A DNA stretch of 64,000 bases from Coccinella septempunctata. Its lineage: Eukaryota > Arthropoda > Insecta > Coleoptera > Coccinellidae. Where the stretch lies: positions 2,604,001 through 2,668,000 of the forward strand of contig NC_058192.1 in the NCBI RefSeq assembly GCF_907165205.1. Reading direction: 5' to 3'. The notes beneath the pieces were generated by a model. The model ran no database searches and had not been told where the DNA came from. It saw only the letters and a program-made list of their open reading frames with translations. A program made the translations under genes and the position numbers. Positions 59,229-64,000 of this stretch are shown here, one piece after another (the first letter of the stretch is position 1; each line of letters opens with the position of its first letter).

Positions 59229-60988
59229 ATGTGTGTGAAGTTGGCCCAGCACTTTTTGATTTTCGAAAAAAAATTTTGTGCTGAATTGTGCTAGGTTTGT
59301 GCTGATTTGTGCCGTTGAAATTTTTGTTTTATTCCACACGGTTCTCAAAATATTTCACAAAATGTATAGAATGGGCTAGCCCAGCACTTATCGAAAAAAT
59401 GAGTTTTGACGACTGAAACAGGTTGTGCTATGCATGTACATTGTTGTGCCGTTCGAATTTTTGCGAAATTCCCTCTTATCTCCCGGAAAATCGAAAATGA
59501 AGAAAAAAGTTAGCTCAGCACTTTTGATTTTTCTTCTCAAAAATTAGTGGAAAAATTTGTGCTACATTTGTGCTGACTTGTGCCGTAAATATTTTCTCGA
59601 AAATTAGTCGGATTTTCCGGGAAATCGCAAAATTGAAAAAAAAGTTAGCCCAGCACTTTCGTTTTTTCTCAATGAAAACTATGTGAAAAATTGTGCTAGT
59701 CGTGTGCCAACTTGTGCCGTTGAAATTTTCACGAAAATCCTTCTAGTTTTCCAAAAAATTTAGATTTTGGAAAAAAGTCAGCCCAGCACTTTCGTGTTTT
59801 TGCAGTTTAATTTTTTTTATTAAATTGTGCTACATTTGTGCTGATTTGTGCCGTTGAGATTTCCAAAAAAAACTTTCAACTTTTCCTTCAAATGGTGGAT
59901 ATCAGAAAAATCAGTAGATTGCCTGAAATCAGTATAAATGGCAACAGGCCTAATACTCGTAAATTGAGCTTAATGAACTCCAGCGTGGAAAGCCAATGAC
60001 TGTAAAAGATTACTATTGTTTATAACTCAATTTTCTTGATACAGATGCAGATGCGTGACTCTGAAAATAGTTTACCGTTAATCTCAAAATTTTATATATA
60101 TGGAAGATACGTTTCAGTCCGTGTATGAAATTAAGCTGAAAAATTAACAGCATGTAAACAGCCATTAACATTAGTTTTTCAAGAGTTTTATCTACAAGTT
60201 ATAAACAATAGTAATCTTCTTTAGTCATTAGCTATCCACGTTGGTGTTTATTAAGCTCAATTTACGAGATTTCTCTCCTGAAAACTGAATTCTGGCAACA
60301 TTGTTATCGTGATACACTTCTGATGATTTATGACGCTATGCAAAACTTGATAAGTCGTAGGTTGTGCACGCAGGGTTGCCAACCTCAACGGTATTCGGCC
60401 TGTTGCCATTTATACTGATTTTCAGGCAATCTACTGATTTTTCTGATATCCACCATTTGAAGGAAAAGTTGAAAGTTTTTTCTGAAAATCTCAACGCCAC
60501 AAATCAGCACAAATGTAGCACAACTTAATAAAAAAAATCAAACTGCAAAAACAAGAAAGTGCTGGGCTGACATTTTTCTTAATTTCGCGATTTCCCGGAA
60601 AATCCGACGAATTTTCGAGAAAATATTTACGGCACAAGTCAGCACAAATGTAGCACAAATTTTTCCACCAATTTTTGGAAAGAAAAATCAAAAGTGCTGG
60701 GCTAACTTTTTTCTTCATTTTCGATTTTCCGGGAGATAAGAGGGACTTTCGCAAAAATTCGAACGGCACAGTACTGAACATGCATAGCACAACCTGTTTC
60801 AGTCGTAAAAACTCATTTTTTCGATAAGTGCTGGGCTAGCCCATTCTATACATTTTGTGAAATATTTTGAGAACCGTGTGGAATGAAACAAAAATTTTAA
60901 CGGCACAAATCAGCACAAACCTAGCACAATTCAGCACAAAAATTTTTTTTTCGAAAATCGAAAAGTGCTGGGCCAACTTCACACACAT
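59229..60988. mobile_element. Foldback-like element: 1.76 kb, ~0.8-kb inverted arms of ~135-bp modules, 9-bp target duplication
   Basis: The ends ATGTGTGTGAAGTTGGCCCA and its inverse are flanked by AAGAGATAT at 59220-59228 and 60989-60997. The left arm (59229-60027) and right arm (60197-60988) are inverted copies around a ~170-bp loop. Inside the left arm, GCCCAGCAC (GCTCAGCAC in the third) recurs at 59244, 59379, 59513, 59648 and 59781, a 133-135 bp period. In the right arm the complement recurs at 60559, 60694, 60828 and 60965. Each module also has one or more GTGCT words and then TTGTGCCGT. Very long modular TIRs plus a 9-bp duplication match the Drosophila Foldback type; Mutator-like elements also make 9-bp duplications. 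There is no coding capacity. Confidence 0.88.
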
Positions 60989-60997
60989 AAGAGATAT

Positions 60998-61232
60998 CCG
61001 TCGTGAATTGAAAAATTATTGTGATGAATGATTCTTCCAACCTCCGTGGCGATCGTAATGTTGAAATATCTTTCTGGAGGTAAAACATATTATCAATCAA
61101 ATCTACATTGAGAGAACACGAGTATGTGCATACGTGTCAATTTGAAGAGGAGCCACCCTTGATATCTCGGTCTCCATTCAAAATCAGAACAAATGCAAAA
61201 AGATAAATAGTTTGGTTGGTAGGGAGACTTAG
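60998..61232. other. Unassigned short stretch
   Basis: I see nothing recognisable between the Foldback-like element and the next TIR element. Confidence 0.5.
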
Positions 61233-61887
61233 ACATGCTGAGTCTTCGACTCGTATAAATATTTTAACAGTAGATTGTTGAGGTCAAAAAAAAAACTTTT
61301 TTTCCATACCATTTTTTCCTATTCGGCCCTGATATAGCAATTTTAAGTTTTCATAATGAGCTGTACCACCCCTGGCAAAACAAAATTCTCTTCAGAATAG
61401 CAAGCTGAATCTGCGACACTACATGCACATCTGTGGATCTTTTAAAAAGAGTTGTATTCAGGCAGAGAACACAATTTTTCGAAATTCCCAGATATTTTTA
61501 TCATCAAATTACTCGAAAACGGCTCATCATACGAGAAAATATGAGGAATACTTATATTTTACAAAACGTTCAAATATTCATTAAATAGCCTCCAACTCAG
61601 TTTCAAGAGTTGGTTTCTTTGAATTTTTGGTATTTTTATGGTACGTAATGGTCATAATGAGAAAACTGGAAAACGTGTGTGATATCTTGTGTTCGAAAAA
61701 GATTCATCAAATAAACGAAAAACTATATTTCGAAATTCATTTCATTCGATAAAACCGTTCGTGAAATAGAACTAAAAATAACATTTTTTCATAGATTTTC
61801 AACAGCCTGGTATGGGAAAAAAGTGTTTCTTTTGACCTCAAGAATCTGTTGTTAAAATTTTTGTACGAGTCAAAGACTCACCCTGTA
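61233..61887. mobile_element. TACAGGGTGAG-family element, long copy
   Basis: The right end (ttgacctcaagaatctgttg...cgagtcaaagactcaccctgta) is well preserved, while the left tip is degenerate (catgctgagtcttcgactcg). About 55 bp at the ends are inverted. The interior matches 1330-1480 and 21678-21800. Its right terminus lies 6 bp from a TAA that would end the frame of the candidate exon at 61912-62097. Confidence 0.75.
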
Positions 61888-61911
61888 TACGGTTTATTGG
61901 GTGAAATCTAC

Positions 61912-62097
61912 CTCTTTAGCTCCATTGAAAAACGCCATATCAGCCCGATTCTTCGGACTCTCACATAGAGCCATTAACCCTTCCTCCAATGCATCGATAT
62001 CGACCAGTTCACACGAAATGTAATTCTGTAGAGTGGTCAATATTTGCAGAAGATACGTTCTGATCCGAAGGCCCGTGTTCATTTCGAGCAGTATCCG
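61912..62097 (-). CDS. Candidate host exon: helical, function unknown
   Basis: After an acceptor (...gaaaattttag, 62098-62099) the minus strand reads RILLEMNTGLRIRTYLLQIL, TTLQNYISCELVDIDALEEG and LMALCESPKNRADMAFFNGA-KE, 62 codons in phase 0. It can stop at a weak donor GTAGAT or read on as VDFTQ to TAA at 61894-61896. The heptad-like leucines suggest alpha-helical (armadillo-like or coiled) structure. I do not recognise the family. Codon use is more protein-like than the neighbouring frames, but support is only from splice signals and composition. Confidence 0.4.
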
Positions 62098-62807
62098 CTA
62101 AAATTTTCATAAAGAAGGTAAGCTCCCCCGGAATATTATAATCGAAGTCTGCGCCCGTATAGCAGGTTCGTTTATTGTTAGAGATGAAATGAAAATCCTC
62201 CCCCACTTCCGGGTGATGGATTCTCGGGAAAAAAAAGAGGCGTTCGAGGATGATGGTGCCCGAAAGGAGGAAGCCTTTCCGGATGAAATCGTATCCATAT
62301 TTTTCTTCTCGTTTTTGCCGGTTTAAAGCCCCGTGGTATTATATTCGGAGGACCTATTGTGGGCGTCTATTCAAGGAAAGCCGGTGAAAATTCAAAGAAA
62401 ATCCCCGCGCGTATTGTACCTCCTAACTGACGTTTCGTCGGAATAATTTCAACTCTGCATCGGAAAAACCGCCGAGGTAGAGAATACAGGGTGGAGACTC
62501 CGTTCGAAACCGAACAGGTGAAATGACAGATGGCCGACAGGTGGGAGTATATATGTGTAAGTTGAAGCATATTCTTATAATATTCGAAGTAATTCGCCCA
62601 AACGCAACCAGATTATCAGTTTACAAGATAATGCCCACAAAAAATACTATCATACTGGAGAAAAAAGGTAAAAGACGGACACAAACCATCTAACTATTAC
62701 CGTAGCGTAGTTATCTACAGAGAAATTCCGAAAATTTGATTATTTTTTGGGATAATAATCAACAAAGAAACAAAAATAAACAGAAATGAAGAAAAATAAC
62801 TACTCAC

Positions 62808-62831
62808 CGGTCCCAAAGGGTAAAAGTGTTT
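62808..62831 (-). CDS. Candidate 24-base micro-exon
   Basis: The minus strand has ctatttcag, then 24 bases encoding KHFYPLGP, then GTGAGTAG. Both splice signals are strong for insects, and the length keeps phase 0, compatible with the exons on either side (63606-63773 and 61912-62097). Being so short, it could be coincidence. Confidence 0.35.
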
Positions 62832-63605
62832 CTGAAATAGAAAGAATCCGTTATATTTCTTATACCACCAGCAGCCTACTACAATTAATAGATTTCAGAG
62901 AGCATTAGCTTGATAAAGTAAGATAAAATGACATGTATAAAAGATGTTCATGAGAGCTTAAAAAAAGCCAGGAGTGAAGAGAAATGTTTAAACGGTCTCT
63001 ATCAATTCTTGAGTAGTGTATATCACTTCTAACGTAGAAATATTCCTTGGTCTTCGCGAATACAGATCGATAGACTCTAAAACGAATTGTTAAACCGCTT
63101 TTTCCGAAAATATCTGGCATCTGATGGAAAAAATGAAAAAAGTTGTGATATGGGAGTATCACACTATTTCCGTTCCTCAAAATCCGTATTGAAATGCATT
63201 ACGAAATTCAATCTTAATGAAAAACTCCGAGTAATCATTGACCGTGTGAGCATGTAACGCTAGCTAAGAATCAGATTACAGCTTGTCCAACAATAGTTAC
63301 TGACCTTCGTAATACATATCATAGACGGCCATGTAACAGATATCACGATTAACACTGAAAACGATCGTTCAAAGGATGTCTCAAGTGTATCTGAAAATCA
63401 TTTTCGGAATCGAAATCAATTTTATTGATTCAACATGTGGTAAAAGTAGTTTTAGATTCTCCATTTCTTAATTCAATACCAGAACCAATTTACATGAATT
63501 TGAATATGAAAATTTTGAGAATACTGAAAACGTTTTGGGATTCTTGAGGCCCTTGTTGACTATTTTCTATATGCAATATTGATATATCATTATTATGTTA
63601 CTCAC

Positions 63606-63773
63606 CCTGATCTCCATCTCTGACAACTCCATTAGTCTCGTCTCACCATCTCTATCATCGGTATAATACAACCTCCTGTCTTTCAGTAAAATAAAAACTA
63701 ATTTCCAACCCTTATCATTCAGCATCAAGGCTCTTGAGAAGAAAACTGGGCATATACTTTCGTCCACAGATTT
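63606..63773 (-). CDS. Candidate host exon encoding a PH-like segment
   Basis: Acceptor gatcatttcag and donor AGG|GTGAGTAAC bound 168 bases, 56 codons in phase 0, with no stop in this frame and early stops in the other two. The product reads KSVDESICPVFFSRALMLND, KGWKLVFILLKDRRLYYTDD and RDGETRLMELSEMEIR. The pattern G-W-K-x-V-F-I-L-x-x-x-R-L-Y-Y followed by an acidic turn and ELSEMEI resembles the first strands of a pleckstrin-homology domain, which binds phosphoinositides or proteins at membranes. The specific protein is not recognised. It is the best host coding evidence in the window. Confidence 0.6.
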
Positions 63774-64000
63774 CTGAAATGATCATATGGCACTGAACAA
63801 CGAGCAGACAGAATTAAGTCGAAAAAATAAGTTTCTATCGATCTCAATTTGTTCAAATTATGAATAAAGACAATAACACCTTGAGAACTTCATTGGAAAG
63901 CAATGAAAAAACAAATTCATCATCTAATGGTTAGTTTCCTTCTGTCAAAATTCCGGTCTTCATTCATCAGGAATACGTCGGATAAAATGCGGTGTATTCC

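Larger units (their letters stand above)
62098..64000 (-). other. Probable introns of the right-end candidate gene
   Basis: Outside the two exons at 62808-62831 and 63606-63773, this region has no supported feature. It is treated as intronic by inference. The gene would continue past the right edge of the window (5' side). Confidence 0.35.

Noticed and set aside
63305..63354. Possible extra exon encoding VNRDICYMAVYDMYYE between the PH-like exon and the micro-exon.
   Set aside because: The acceptor and donor look fair, but the protein-like frame needs a phase-2 upstream exon, while the PH-like exon ends in phase 0, where this segment hits a stop at once.
1..64000. tRNA, rRNA, CRISPR arrays, bacterial operons, retroviral or other viral sequences.
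   Set aside because: I found no tRNA-like cloverleaf by eye, no spaced array of short direct repeats, no bacterial gene packing and no LTR, gag, pol or capsid motif.

Overview
The window reads as AT-rich nuclear DNA from an insect. The evidence is decayed mariner (DD34D) and Tc1-like (DD34E) transposons, many TIR-bearing non-autonomous elements, a 5'-truncated non-LTR retrotransposon, very short introns, and no operon-like gene packing. A beetle is possible, but nothing here fixes the order. No complete host gene is visible. The only host coding evidence is a set of candidate minus-strand exons at the right end (61912-63773): one PH-like exon, one 24-base micro-exon and one helical exon, all in phase 0.

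Layout. 1-5010: a 544-bp palindromic element (45-588), a TACAGGGTGAG-family copy (1226-1907), a small tandem duplication (2032-2380), and a 1.9-kb element with CAGGRCCGTTCCTAG termini holding two nested foldback units (3103-5002). 5011-13480: mostly unassigned. It includes a hairpin element carrying a 35-bp mini-insertion (7763-7965), Tc1-like copy A (8990-10499), and a TIR element (11385-12300) sitting inside an older transposase remnant. 13481-26048: three members of a TACTCCATTCAC TIR family (one only a fragment), mariner copy 1 with its own 273-bp insertion, and a long unassigned AT-rich stretch. 26049-41982: Tc1-like copy B, mariner copies 2, 3 and 4, a 192-bp palindromic MITE and two more TACAGGGTGAG-family copies. 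42316-48664: a direct tandem duplication with a 244-bp MITE in one unit, a ~174-bp tandem repeat, and two more TACTCCATTCAC elements. One of these lies inside a diverged copy of the ~174-bp repeat. 49302-57952: another foldback copy, the second GTGCGCA-rich TIR element, a retrotransposon tail, Tc1-like copy C and mariner copy 5. 59229-61887: a 1.76-kb Foldback-like element built of ~135-bp modules, then the longest TACAGGGTGAG-family copy next to the last candidate exon.

All recognisable transposases are broken by frameshifts, stop codons or deletions, so nothing here looks autonomously active. The best-supported unusual objects are the Foldback-like element with a 9-bp target duplication (59229-60988) and the 35-bp element made of two joined TIRs with a perfect 8-bp target duplication (7798-7832). 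Several insertions can be checked against pre-insertion sites that are also in the window. All alignments were made by eye, so identities and boundaries are approximate.
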